Notes under the pieces: model-generated
The model's input: the letters and a program-made list of their open reading frames with translations, nothing else
The model's database searches: none
Told to the model about the DNA's origin: nothing
In this document: piece by piece, positions 28,401 to 40,064 of the stretch
How the letters are laid out: each line of letters starts with the position of its first letter
Numbering within the stretch: the first letter of the stretch is position 1
NCBI RefSeq assembly: GCF_031877795.1
Contig: NC_133940.1
Location: forward strand, 10,231,985 to 10,295,984
Direction: 5' to 3'
DNA from: Strix aluco
Taxonomy: Eukaryota; Chordata; Aves; Strigiformes; Strigidae
Length of the DNA: 64,000 bases
Made by a program: the position numbers and the translations under genes

Positions 28401-31400
28401 GGAAGGATTCTTATGGGCTGATCCTGACATTTTATAGTTCTAAACCAAATCTGATGGGCTTCATCAGATGATCATGTCTCCCCAGGGAAATATGCAGTAG
28501 TTCAGGTGAAGTGCTAGTTTTGACCATGAAATGAGAAAAGGAAGCAGGTAGGAGACTGAGCAGTTTGGGCTCATCCTTTTATAGGTTGCTGCTAAAGCAA
28601 ATGGATTGAGGTATCGAGGTAATGTAACTTGTGCTCCTTGAATGTGGATGGAGATATTCATGGCTTATAGGGAGGTGCTATTGGTTACATGCTATTGCAA
28701 GTTCAAAATCAGAAATAATCCCTTGTAGAAGCTCTGCATAACTTCTCTAGGAGGCATACAGATAAAGGTGAGAAGATCCAATTCAAAAAACCCTTCTCTC
28801 TTCATGATTAGCCATATATTTGGAGCTGTTCAGGCACCTGATTATTCCCTGGGATTTTTTACATCCCCTCTGAAGACTCTATAAAGTCAGGGGAGAATTT
28901 TCCTCTGCGGTGTTAACTACCAAAGCTGCTTTGTTCCCAGTGTCTCATGGCAACTATTTGTGCTTTTTGATTCCTATCCTAGAAAACTAAAGAAAGCATG
29001 TTATTTGGGACAACAGTAATTTGCCAGGAGCAACTTCCTGACACACCTGAAAATCAAGCCACCTCTTTAGGCCAGTAAGATGTCAGTCCTTTCTCACTGC
29101 TAGTGTTTTGGTGTTTTATACAACATGAGTCAAGCTGATACTGACCAAGAGGCTTGTTTGGCCTGTTAGTAGTAGTAAACTTCTGGGCATTCATAACAGA
29201 ATACCCAATGTTACAGCTTGCCAATCTGTTTAGATGATTACATAGTTTTCCTTTTCCATGTATTAGTATTTTGTTCTGCCTCTTTCCATGCTTTAATGAC
29301 AAATAAAAGTGTAATAGACTCATATTGTATGTTCCCAAGGTCCTTCTGATGGAAGTATCGGGACTACTTTACAGTTGTACTCAGTTTTCCTGACTTACAG
29401 CAGGACAACAGAGCAGTCTTACAACTATGAACAAATAATTTGAGGTTGAATTTCTTTCTCTATGAAACTGAAAAATTGATACAAGTTGACAGAAATGCTC
29501 ATATGCAAATGAACGTCTTTAAAGGCTGACTCTGAGGTTCATGGATGCTATTGGAATCAGTGGAAATACTGCTGCTTCATTTTCTGCTATGATCCCAAAT
29601 TATCTGTCAGCAGTAGCCAGGCTAATTGTGGGTGTTTTCTCCTCTGGTAATTTTTCTGGTTGGAAGTCCATCAGGAATACCACCATGATCAATAATATAG
29701 GTCTTAATACAGCTTCCCCTCCTCAATTTGAAGTGAAAGGGAAGTTGGAGTGCAGGATCGAGCCCTTAATTTGTTACTTACATTTGATTTGAAGCTTAGT
29801 GTCCAAGGTCGAGCTAAAAGGCTAACGGAATAACTCAGGCCTGTGAACAACTCATCATGTTAGACAGAAAGCAATTTGGTCCAAGGCGCAGCATGTTGGA
29901 AGATTGCCACTTCCTTTCTCTTTCAGTACTGTTCTGCATTCTCACTCCTGTAAACAGTCTCTTCATCCCTTTTTGTGGGTAACTGGGCTTCCTTCCTGAA
30001 ACCTTCCCAAATTCAGACTGCATTTGGCACTAATTTTGTATTTGTGTTTGATACAAAAGTTTTCAAAGGAGTTTCACAGACACTAATCAGGGTAAAAATG
30101 CAAATCTAAAATCTGTCTTATTCTAATGTTTCCTTTGGAAACCATTTAATTTCTTACAAGCACACTTTGGCAGATGATGTGGCCCTTATGGTAATAAATC
30201 ACAGGAACATAAGACACTTCACTGCAGCTGCAACGTGGCTAGTTAGGATCCTATTCAAGAAAAAGGCTTAGGCAGTGTATTTTCTTCCCTATACTCTGCT
30301 GTACTATTTCTCCCCCTTATAGATCAAGTGAAAAGACTCTCAGAATGCTCTTATAATTGTCTCCTTAGAGTTATAATCTGCAAATGCTTTTTTCTAAAAG
30401 ATAAAAATACCCAGATCTTAATGGAGCCTTTTTAAATGGCACATCATTAACTCTCCAACCTCCTTCACGGTTTTGTAAATCTCTTTAATAAGGGTGAGAA
30501 GAAGCTTAGAGAGGTCTCTTTGATTAAAGGTTTGACCTGGAATTGCTTTGAATTTGTATTATGGAGTCAGCAGGTTTACTGTGGTAGTCTTAACAGAGAA
30601 TCTTCTGAAGTAGTTTGCAGGTAGAGCTGTAAAGAGAGTATTAGATAAAACTTGCTAAAAACACAGCAGAACCAGTTAAGCATCAGGGCACTATGTTGAA
30701 AAGCCATATCCATAGAGCACTGGGAACAAGCTATCTTGCTAGTTTAAAGCCTGAATTTGCAAGTCTTGGGAGTGGGATTATATGGCAGAATTTCAAGAAA
30801 AGGAGGCTGGATTCAGCGATCCATGAGATCCCTTCAGCCCTATGCCCAGGGTTCCTGCAAGATTATAATCACTAAAAAATAAAAATTCTAAGAAATTACT
30901 CAAATCAGCAAGAAATATAGCCAGGACACTGAGTTTCATGGAACTTAAGGTGCTCAGTGCTTCATGACCATGCATGACTTGGACAAGCAACCAAGAACAC
31001 AAAAGCCTGTGAGGCCTTTTAACCCCACTAATTTTGAGTCTTATGGTTACAAGTTTCTTAGAAGGTGATGTTCCCCTCAAGGTCACCTAGCATTCTGCTA
31101 AGAGATTTGCTGTATTTGTCAATAGTGGCCTTGTAATTCTGATTAATGGAAATGCTTCTCTGTAGGATGTTTCTCTCTGCTGTAACTTTTTGCAGGATTT
31201 CTAAAGCTTAGCCAAAACTTTCAGTGTGGGGCATTTAGTCTGCACTGGCTTTATTGTACAATATTTAATGTCTGATTTAAGGAGTATTTGGGAGCAGAAC
31301 CATCTACAGTACTCAGGATATGTCAGTCTCTGAAAGGTCAGATTTTCTTTGGCAATGTCCTTTTTCTTTAGTTTTTGCTTTCACAGTTGGACTTCTTGGC

Positions 31401-32569
31401 ATGAATATACTGACAACATTCCTGTAACTGCCAACTAAGGACAGGAAAGTGCCGTTTATAGAAGTCAGCATTGCAGTACAGGTAGCCTTTGCTTTGGAGA
31501 GTCTGTTTGCTAGGCCCAAACGTCAGCATGATGGAGCATGCCTTGTCTGTAGCCAAATTTGAAAGACCTATAGCAGAGCCATAATTTGGCAATACCATTA
31601 TGAAGTCACCAAGGGAGGTTAATCTTAATTTCCCTTGCTTGCCCATTCTTCCTGGTTTTCTTACCCTGCAGAAACGCAAACGGTGTATGTAGAGCAACAA
31701 GTGTGTGCACATTTGAGCTACCCACTCACTGCATGGTGACAGGTAATGTCAGCTGAACTTCCCACAGAAACAACACCATCTCAGTAGCAGTGATGATATT
31801 TTTCAACCTTTCGGACAGTATGTCAGGATTTTCCCTCCTAGCTGCATCCAGCCCCTGCTGCTCTGCTTTTGCAGGTGTCAGGACATGTTGTTGGAGACGT
31901 GCCTCATGCTGGAGGTAGGCATGTGAAGCCCCCCGAGGGAGCACTGGTCCTACTACTGTCTCTCCCACCTACCCTCGGTACAGGACCTGTTATCCAGACC
32001 TTCCCCTCCAACACACAGGGCAGCTCCACACTGGCAATTTGCTGGGCAGAGAGGGAGGCACTGCTGGTGGAGTAGGGCAAAATATAAGAAGAGAGGAGTG
32101 TGTTTTTCCTCTCCCAACTGCTAGAACAGAAAGACTGTTCAAAGAGGACCCAGATCCGGAGAAGGGAAGTAGGGAGGGCCCCAAGAAGGAGTGGGCAGAG
32201 CAGAGATGGTGAAAAATAGGACATGAAAGTGCCACTGCAGAAAGCTCTTTTAGCCTTAAAGAAAAGTGAAAGGTCTTTGCGATTCCTGAAAGAAAGCCTT
32301 TTCAGTGGTTGTGGGTAGGGGTTTTTGTCAGTTATCAGGCAATGTTAAAAAAAGAGACTTCTGTTGCTCTGAAAAAATGTTCTTTCCCCCCTGCAATGAC
32401 AGCATTAAAGACATTGCAAGTGAATTATTAGGCTCTTGTGTACAACATGTGCGCATCCTACCCTGGAACTTGGTGGCTGAATGTAGATAGATTTCTCTGC
32501 AGGATGCTCAGTGGTTTTAATCCCTCCTGAGGTTGATGACAGAGGAGGCTTCAGCTCTTATCAGAAGTC
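25441..32569. other. gene desert, segment 1
   Basis: About 7 kb without a defensible exon. The start (25470-25600) may continue weak similarity to sequence downstream of MCTS1. One notable hairpin lies at 27.8 kb, and an octamer ATGCAAAT at 29503-29510. The open frames, up to 114 codons, have no recognisable domain. Confidence 0.6.
27798..27852. other. miRNA-like hairpin
   Basis: GGAGTGTGAAT (27804-27814) pairs perfectly with ATTCACACTCC (27836-27846) across a 21-base loop, and pairing continues with few mismatches below (TCTTTA against AAAAGA). This gives a stem of about 17-18 pairs. Whether it is transcribed or processed is unknown. Confidence 0.4.
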
Positions 32570-32986
32570 CTTAGCTCCTATGAAGACAGGCTGAGAGAGC
32601 TGGGGTTGTTCAGCCCGGAGAAGGCTCTGGGGAGACCTTAGAGCGGCTTTCCAGTACCTAAGTGGGGCCTAAAGGAAAGATGGGGAGGGACTTTTTATAA
32701 GGGCATGTAGTGATAGGATGAGGGGTAACAGTTTTAAACTGAAAGAGGGTAGATTAAGATTAGGTACAAGGAAGAAATTCTTCACTGTGAGGGTGGTGAG
32801 ACACTGGCACAGTTTGCCCAGAGAAGCTGTGGCTGCCCCCTCCCTGGAAGGGTTCAAGGCCAGGTTGGACGGGGCTTTGAGCAACCTGCGCTAGTGGAAG
32901 GTGTCCCTGCCCATGACAGGAGGGTTGGAATTGGATGATCTTTAAGGTCCCTTCCAACCCAAACCGTTCTATCATTCTATGATTCT
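32570..32986 (+). mobile_element. CR1 LINE, 5'-truncated 3' tail
   Basis: Typical avian CR1 3' UTR: GAGAGAGCTGGGGTTGTTCAG, then AGGAAGAAATTCTTCACTGTGA, then CCCTTCCAACCCAAACCGTT. It ends in the octamer-like terminal repeat TCATTCTATGATTCT. About 415 bases of a family whose full length is near 4.5 kb. No ORF remains. The left edge is approximate. Confidence 0.95.
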
Positions 32987-34911
32987 CTTAGAATAAGCTC
33001 CATTTCTATAGACTTTGGGGAAACTGACTGCTGATCTCTTTAGTCTGATTAGGTGGCAGCACGGCTGAAATACTCTTGAGAGAAGTGTTGCTGCAGAGTT
33101 GCTTGGACAAGAAAAATATCTATGATCCCAGAAGTAGCTGCTATTCAAAGCACAGATGAGGTAAGTACACCCAACACATCTGATGGGACAGGGTAGGGGA
33201 CACAGTAGAGCACTAGGAGTGCTGCATTCAGAGAGCAGTGCCAGATGCACTGTAGGCTTCCTGAATGCCTGAACTTCAAATGATATTTGAAGTTTTGTTA
33301 CTGTTCTTTTTGAAGAAAGATGGTAGATATAAATTCTATAAAGAGCAGTAGCATAGTACCTGCCTCCATATGAGGCCAAATAGGATAGTTCAACAGCAAG
33401 TTGAACAAAATAAAGGATTTCACTGATTTTTCTGTAGTTCTGGGATGCATTTCCTTTATGACTCCCCAGAAATCTGCATATATCCTCCTGGAGAGAGAGA
33501 AGTGATTATTCCTGTCTGTGACAGCCTACCCTTTTTTGGAAATAATGCAGCAGTATTTAAGTCTACTCAAATGCTGTATGACCTTAGTCTTTGTGCAGTG
33601 CTAATGTAACTGGTGGGATGGTCTGATGGTAATGGGATGAAAGGGCTCCAGGTCACTGTTGCCTTTTGTCTCAGTAGGGAATGCTGTCCTTCATCCTGCA
33701 TTTGATCCAGCTCCAACTAATATGATGCAAAAACATCCACAAACTTTTCTATCAGAATATATATTTCTATAAAGAAAGATCAGATCCTTAGTGTTTGTTG
33801 CTGAAGTATGTGGTGCTACTTGTGCATTGTCTTCACAAACATCAGCAAGAGCAGGAGAGGATCACCTCTCTTTAAGAAAAATTAAATGTCTGGAGAAATG
33901 TATGTTCTCTGTCTCCACAGCCCTAACATATTTCTTGTGTGGGCCAGCCAAAGGCTCCTGTAGTCCCTGGCTGCCTGTGAGATCAGGCTTTTGTAAGAAG
34001 GAATATGTGGAGCCATGGATGTGACACTGGTGCAGGCATTACGAGTGTATGATGACAGACTGGGGCTAAGCATGCAGTGCTTTTCCCATGCTGCACATAG
34101 AGAGTTTGCTTGTACTAAACTTTCTTTCATTTTTTGTTATGGAGTCTCAAACAAGTGGTGGAGTACCTAAAGGGCTAGCGCTGAGGCAAATCCAGCTGCT
34201 TTCCAGGTGAGGGGTTTATTCACCCCTTCCCTGTTTTAGGCACGTAATCTTTTGGTCCTCTGAATCACCACCTCTTTTGGAAACACCCACCTCTTTCACC
34301 TTGTATTGTTCTGGGGGGAATACAAGCTCCTATCTTTGTATACTGTGATGAAAACTAAAGCAGGCTCTGTGCATGCCCCTTCAGGCACACAAAGCTGGAA
34401 CAGGAAAAATAAAAATAATACCTTCTATTCCTTCGAACTCTGACATCTGCCTCCTATTCTCTGATTTTCATACTATGCCATTTCCTCATCTATTTTACTG
34501 GATGCATAGGAGCCTTTATTGCTTCCAGTATTTAGATAGAATGAAAACTATTGCTTAAATGAATAGCTCCTGAAATTGTTTCCTTGTTGGGAATTGTTAA
34601 TATGCCATATGGATTCAACTCATGTATCTGAGCTAATATTGCACCCGGAATTGCTAAAACTATTTCTTTTGAACCCTTAACCCTTTATTAGATAGGAGGA
34701 TTTTTTTTTCTTTTAGTAGCTGAGGTTTCAAATGTATATATGCTGCAGTCATTCAAGATGTCACATTTGGGCATCTCTTTCTCCCAGAGTGTTATATATC
34801 TTATTCTCTCACCAAGGATCTCAGGATGTTTTGCAGTTATTCTCAATTCAGATGTGAGGAAAAGGAGGCATAAGAAGTGTAAAAATGTCTCTTGCAGAGC
34901 TTAGAATAGAG
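32987..34911. other. gene desert, segment 2
   Basis: 1.9 kb between two CR1 tails. I see no gene, RNA or repeat that I can name. Confidence 0.6.
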
Positions 34912-35370
34912 CATCATAGAATCCCAGCTTGGAAGGGACCTCAAGGATCACCTGGCCCAACCTTTCTTGGCAAAAGCACGATCTAGACAAGATGGCCCAG
35001 CACTGTCCGGCTGAATCTTAGAAGTGTCCAGTGTTGGGGAACCCGCCACTTCCCTGGGGAGATTATTCCAATGGTTGATTGTTGTCATTGTGAAAAATTT
35101 TTGTGCTTGTGTCCAATTGGAATCTCCCCAGGAGTAACTTGTACCCATTTCCCCTCATCTTTTCCATGTGACTCCTTGTGAAAAGGGAGTCTCCACCTGC
35201 TTTGTAGCCACCCTTTCAATACTGGAACACAGTGATAAGGTCTCCCCTAAGCCTTCTCTTCCCAAGGCTGAACAAACCCATCTCTCAGCCTTTCCTCACA
35301 GGCCAGGCTTCCTAGTACCTTGATCACCTTTGTGGCCCTTCTCTGGACCCTTCAGCTGCCCTCTGGCTTC
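34912..35370 (-). mobile_element. CR1 LINE, 5'-truncated 3' tail
   Basis: Reverse-oriented CR1 tail. It begins CATAGAATCCCAGCTTGGAAG (the 3' end on the plus strand) and runs through CCCCTCATCTTTTCCATGTG, AAGGTCTCCCCTAAGCCTTC and TGGCCCTTCTCTGGACCC. The right edge, where the match fades, is approximate. Confidence 0.93.
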
Positions 35371-38300
35371 CTGGGACACCAGGCAAACCTCTTCATTTCC
35401 CTGTGCTGGTGGTCCAGAAACCTGTATTGCTCAGGAATACATCTCTCTCCAGCACTCAGAGGTCAATGTGAAATTCAGCAGGAACTGGTCGGAGTAGCCA
35501 GTGTTGGGACAGTTGGAAAAGGCTGAAATGAATATGTGGAATAAGGACAAGAGATTGCAGTTGATGGAGATTTGAAGGCAAGTGGCTGTAAGTGGTTGAC
35601 AGTACTCTCTCAGCCTACTGCAAATGCAGAATTAAACACACTGGCTTTAATCTTCCTCAAGCCTTTCGGATGTTTACCTGCTACATGCAAGGAAATAGTT
35701 ACTGCTGGTTCAGCTGACAAATGGCAGTTCATTAGGATATGGTAATTTGATTGCTTGTGATTGTCTTTCTCTGCTCTTAGTATCTGAGAAAGAACAGTAT
35801 TCTAAATGGTAAGGGAAATAATATGTCCTGATTTATGCCACCAAAAAAAATCCCAGAGGAAGATTAATTCCAAGAAACAAAAGTGTCTATTAACATAAAT
35901 GACTGTTAGCTATACTGAGCATTAAACTTAAACGTATCTGTTCTCTCCATGTGGCGCCACAGTTTTTAGCATAGAGGCTTGAGTGCTAACATTAAGCTGA
36001 ATGAGGAATAGTGGAAGCTTTATAGCTCAGCTAGGCATTGAAATGGTACCGGTTCGGAAAGCCTGACAGATGAGACAGGCTTGAGAAAAATAGGTGAATC
36101 AAAGCTGTAGTTAGAAAACCAACTCAGCCCCAATACACCTATTTCTCCTATGGTTTAGTAACGATACTTCTGTTGATTTACTTGCCTCACCTTGTCTCAG
36201 GAGATGAGATCTATAACAATGATAGAGAGGTCCCTTTTGAACTTACGTGAACTCACTCAACAAGGGGATTAAAATTGGATTTCAGCTTAGGAGCTCTCGT
36301 GTCGTCTAGCATCAGGAAGCGTGTTGCTAGCAGGATAGATATCTTGCCTAGTGTATGCCTGTGTGTCCTTGAGTATTAATGCGCTACATAGATGCCTCCC
36401 ATTTTTAGAGCAGGGTTGCTTAGACCTGTTGTGGCTGAGACTATCCTTCTGTGAGCTGTTCTCAGGCCACATGCGTTGTGCTGGTACCAGCCCACCCCTG
36501 CTCTCTGCCTTCGCTGTGTAACTCTGCCATCTCGACCGTGGGAGGACAGTGCTGTGCATTTGCAGTTGCTGTTCTGCGTGCTGGCAGGCAGCCACCGAGT
36601 TTGCGCCTGTCTGCACTACTTCAGCTCTGCAGTAAGCCCAGCACGTTTTCCTCAGCTGAAGAAGCTACTCTTCTGCACTTGCAGGGCAAAGCATGTTTGC
36701 TTAGGAGGTGTCAGGGCTGTGTGTATGTACAGTCGGCCCAGCGTGGTGGGAGGAGATGTCACTGTGGTCTCTGGCCCTTCTCAGACTGAAACTGGGGGGA
36801 ACTGTCCCAGCTAACCAGAGACGGGCTAGTTGTGTCCATGCTGCAAGGTGGAGTAGTCTTGCACGGGGGCTTTGCATGCTGGGCTCTGTTCCCTCCATTT
36901 ACATTGCTCTGGCACGTTGTGCTCATGCTGGGTTGATGAGTACTGAGTCAGGTATGAGGGGTTATTGCTCAATTGCAGTACTGTCAGTGGTGTTAGAAGA
37001 AATGGGAAAAGCAACAAAAATACTTGAGATAAGCAGATGCAATAATGCAACACTAATCTAGGCAGTGCCAAAAGAAGTGGTGACTTCCACAATTAGCCAA
37101 CCTCCATTTCTAAGGGGGAGGGGGTAAAAATGTTTGGCAGATCTGTTCCGAAGAGGATAGTGGAGAAGCAAGGATACGAAGGTGTCTGCACTAGGAAGTT
37201 AAGGCCCGGTAGAAAAATCTGGAGCCTACTGCAGCTGTTTAACAGGGAGCTGTTGGAGGAAACAGAGCTGGGGACTGTTTCTGATCTGATGAAATTTAAG
37301 ATTTCTTTAAGATTAACTTTGTGGAGGCAAGCGGGGCAGTGGCTGCTTCATCTGGCTGCTACAAAATCTTCAGTGGATGGTTACCTCAGCTGTCAATCCT
37401 GGACCAAATAAGAGGCCTGATTTTTTTTTTTTTTTAACTGAAGTGTCCTTTGTCTTCATATAAATACATGTGAGAATAGCCCTTGAAGTATTATCTTGGA
37501 AGATAACTATTTCTAACAGCTTGTTCAGAAAGGAATAGACTTTTACTCGATCTGCCAAAGATCCTAGCTCCAGCCCTTGCTTGTTTATTACTGCTGGAAC
37601 ACTGAATAAGGGTAAGTAAAAGCTCAGATCATTTGGTAGTTGAACTTCATCCTGGTGGGAAAAAACCTAGATGAGGCTGCAGAACAGTTGTAGAAGAGGT
37701 AGCAGTATTGCTATCAGAAAGCATCTCGAAGCAGACTACATGCATTCACCACAGCTGGCAGAACTTAAAGAACAGATGTTTCTTGGCTTGGAGGTGGTCA
37801 CTATAGTACTGAAACATAGAAAAGTATGGTAGAAACCAGTCTGGCCAAACAGTGCATTTGTGAGGCTATTCCATGTATCGTCCTTGGTACAATTCATCCA
37901 AAGGCTGACAGTTCTCTGCATTGGCTGTAGCTGATCTTGAGAGCTGTTTGCTTCTGATTATCTCCACTGGAGGATAAAGTAGATATGTGGAAGAGTTGCT
38001 ACTGGATCTGCTTTTAGGTAGAAACTGAAGAAAACGAAACTTTTCCTTATATCAAGGTGGAAAGGCTAATGTGCTGGGAGATTGCTTGCTAAAGCTGTGT
38101 TGCTTTCCATCTGACAGAGTGGTCAGTAGACTGGTATCTTGATTGCATTTGTTTTTAAGCAAATATCTCTGAAGGGGGAAGGTAAAAAACGCCAGCCAGC
38201 TTCACCTCAGTAAAAGGAGTGCTGCTCTTTCCCGAGCTTGCAGTCAACACTATCTCTTGTTCTGAGCCAACCCCAAGGGCTGGATTTGTACATTGTTTTA

Positions 38301-39863
38301 CAAGCTTTTACAACATACAGGCAAAGCAGACCCCAGAGGAGCTGCCTGTGTTTTTGGAGAGAAAGAACTGTCTGAAAGCTACATCCTTTGTTAAGGTATG
38401 GGTTAGTCTACTGCCTGTCATATTTTAACTCCAGTTGCCCTTCAAGCACACTTCTAAACTCTTGCCAGTAAGAGATCTTGTAAGCCATTTCATTCTGACT
38501 GCTTGATATCTGCTGTTGAAAGACTGGCGATAAAATCCCATGCATTAAATTACACTGGAAAACTAGCAGCATGATACAGAATAAACTGCAGTGTTGTATG
38601 CATATGGCTCTTGGCACAATATTAGTCTTGGTCTGTGAGAAGGAATCCCACAAAGTAAATTAAAAAAATGCATAAAATTTCCCCATTTAAAGCATTTATT
38701 CTAACTCTGTCAGCTTTCCAGCTCTTTTTAAAAGACCCCAAACCAGATCTGTACATGGCACAGCTGAACAAAAGCATCTGGGGGGAGACCTCTTGTTAAA
38801 GAAAACACTGGCTGTGTTAAGCCTTTGCTGTAGTGCTTGACTGCAGAATAGATAAAAGGTTTGAGAGTAAAAGGAGAAATGATGTTTTCCCATTTGTCTG
38901 CTTTCCCCTGTATGATCAGTAGAGGCAGAAGTGCATGCCAGATCCACCCTTCAGCATGGTGAGGCACAAACAGGTAAGGGCTAACTCCTAGTTAGTGCTT
39001 CTGTCCCTTCTGAAGGAGAAGATGGCTATTGTGCTGTACTGCAGGAAGGGAAGAACTCTCCTGCTCTGAAGGACTGATGCTACTCCTCCCTTTTCCTAAT
39101 CATGTAATTAGAAAGAGCTAGTATTGGATCACAGTCCCTGAGCCTGGCCTCTTCTACATCTTGAAGTGACAGCTTAGAAGTGGAAAGGACCAGGGCTGTT
39201 TTTCTTGCTGTAAGACGTTTCTCTTAACTCTACAGGCTGAGTTGCAAGTTGTATGGGTAGAGGGGCTGTGAGTGACAAAGGATGACTGTTTTGGTGGGGC
39301 TGTACAGGAATTTGGCAAGCAGCTCCTACAGCAATTAACCCAGGGCTTTGCTGGCTCCCGCTGGTCTGGTTTGCTCTGGGTGGATTGGGGGGATTGTGAA
39401 AATTATCTCCACTCACAAGACACAGTGGAACACAGTATCCTATTTTAAGAACAAAAGTCAAATTTTTGAAAGTACAGCTAATGGACTGAATGTTTGATGT
39501 AGAGCCCACACAGGTCACTCAGTGAAGCTGAAATAACATCATGAGCCTTAACCCTTAACAACTTCCTGGTTCCATCGTGGCCCTGGAAATAAAGTTCTGT
39601 CTGTATGAGTTCTAGTGAGTACCAGGCTGCATGCTGTGTGCAGCTCCCCAGTACCAGAACAAGTGCTCTTTGGCAATGGTATGGGGTGTGAGGCAGTGAA
39701 AAGGATGGGTAGGAAACCTCTCTTGGTCTTTGCTTCCTTTCTTTTTGCCGGATCAAACAAGTGTCCCTGAGGCTTGGAAATACTGTACAGAAAACAGCAG
39801 GTGGTATGTATGGGTCAAGCCTAACTATTCTAGATGGAGTAGGGCCTATAATGTTTGACTCAA
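35371..39863. other. gene desert, segment 3
   Basis: 4.5 kb without a supported gene. 36.4-36.95 kb is somewhat richer in G+C, with several overlapping 110-117-codon frames in different phases, which argues against real coding. Nothing else is recognised. Confidence 0.6.
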
Positions 39864-40064
39864 TTCCTTCCTTCCTTCCTTCCTTCCTTCCTTCCTTCCT
39901 TCCTTCCTTCCTTCCTTCCTTCCTTCCTTCCTTCCTTCCTTCCTTCCTTCCTTCCTTCCTTCCTTCCTTCCTTCCTTCCTTCCTTCCTTCCTTCCTTCCT
40001 TCCTTCCTTCCTTCCTTCCTTCCTTCCTTCCTTCCTTCCTTCCTTCCTTCCTTCCCTTCCTTTT
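39864..40064. repeat. (TTCC)n tetranucleotide microsatellite
   Basis: About 200 bases, close to 48 perfect TTCC units, with one extra C near 40055. It is a pure polypyrimidine/polypurine tract, able in principle to form triplex DNA and likely length-polymorphic. The Leu-Pro-Ser repeat frames on plus and the Lys-Glu-Gly-Arg frames on minus are artefacts of it. Confidence 0.99.

Noticed and set aside
31313-31712. 114-codon minus-strand frame
   Set aside because: No family resemblance; the length is within chance for a desert of this size.
32669-32975. Minus-strand 71-codon frames
   Set aside because: They lie antisense within the CR1 tail.
36451-37061. Overlapping 112-117-codon plus-strand frames
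   Set aside because: Three phases are open at once in a mildly GC-rich stretch, with no recognisable domain and no splice support.
39864-40064. CRISPR-like regular repeat
   Set aside because: It is a simple tetranucleotide repeat without spacers, in a vertebrate genome.
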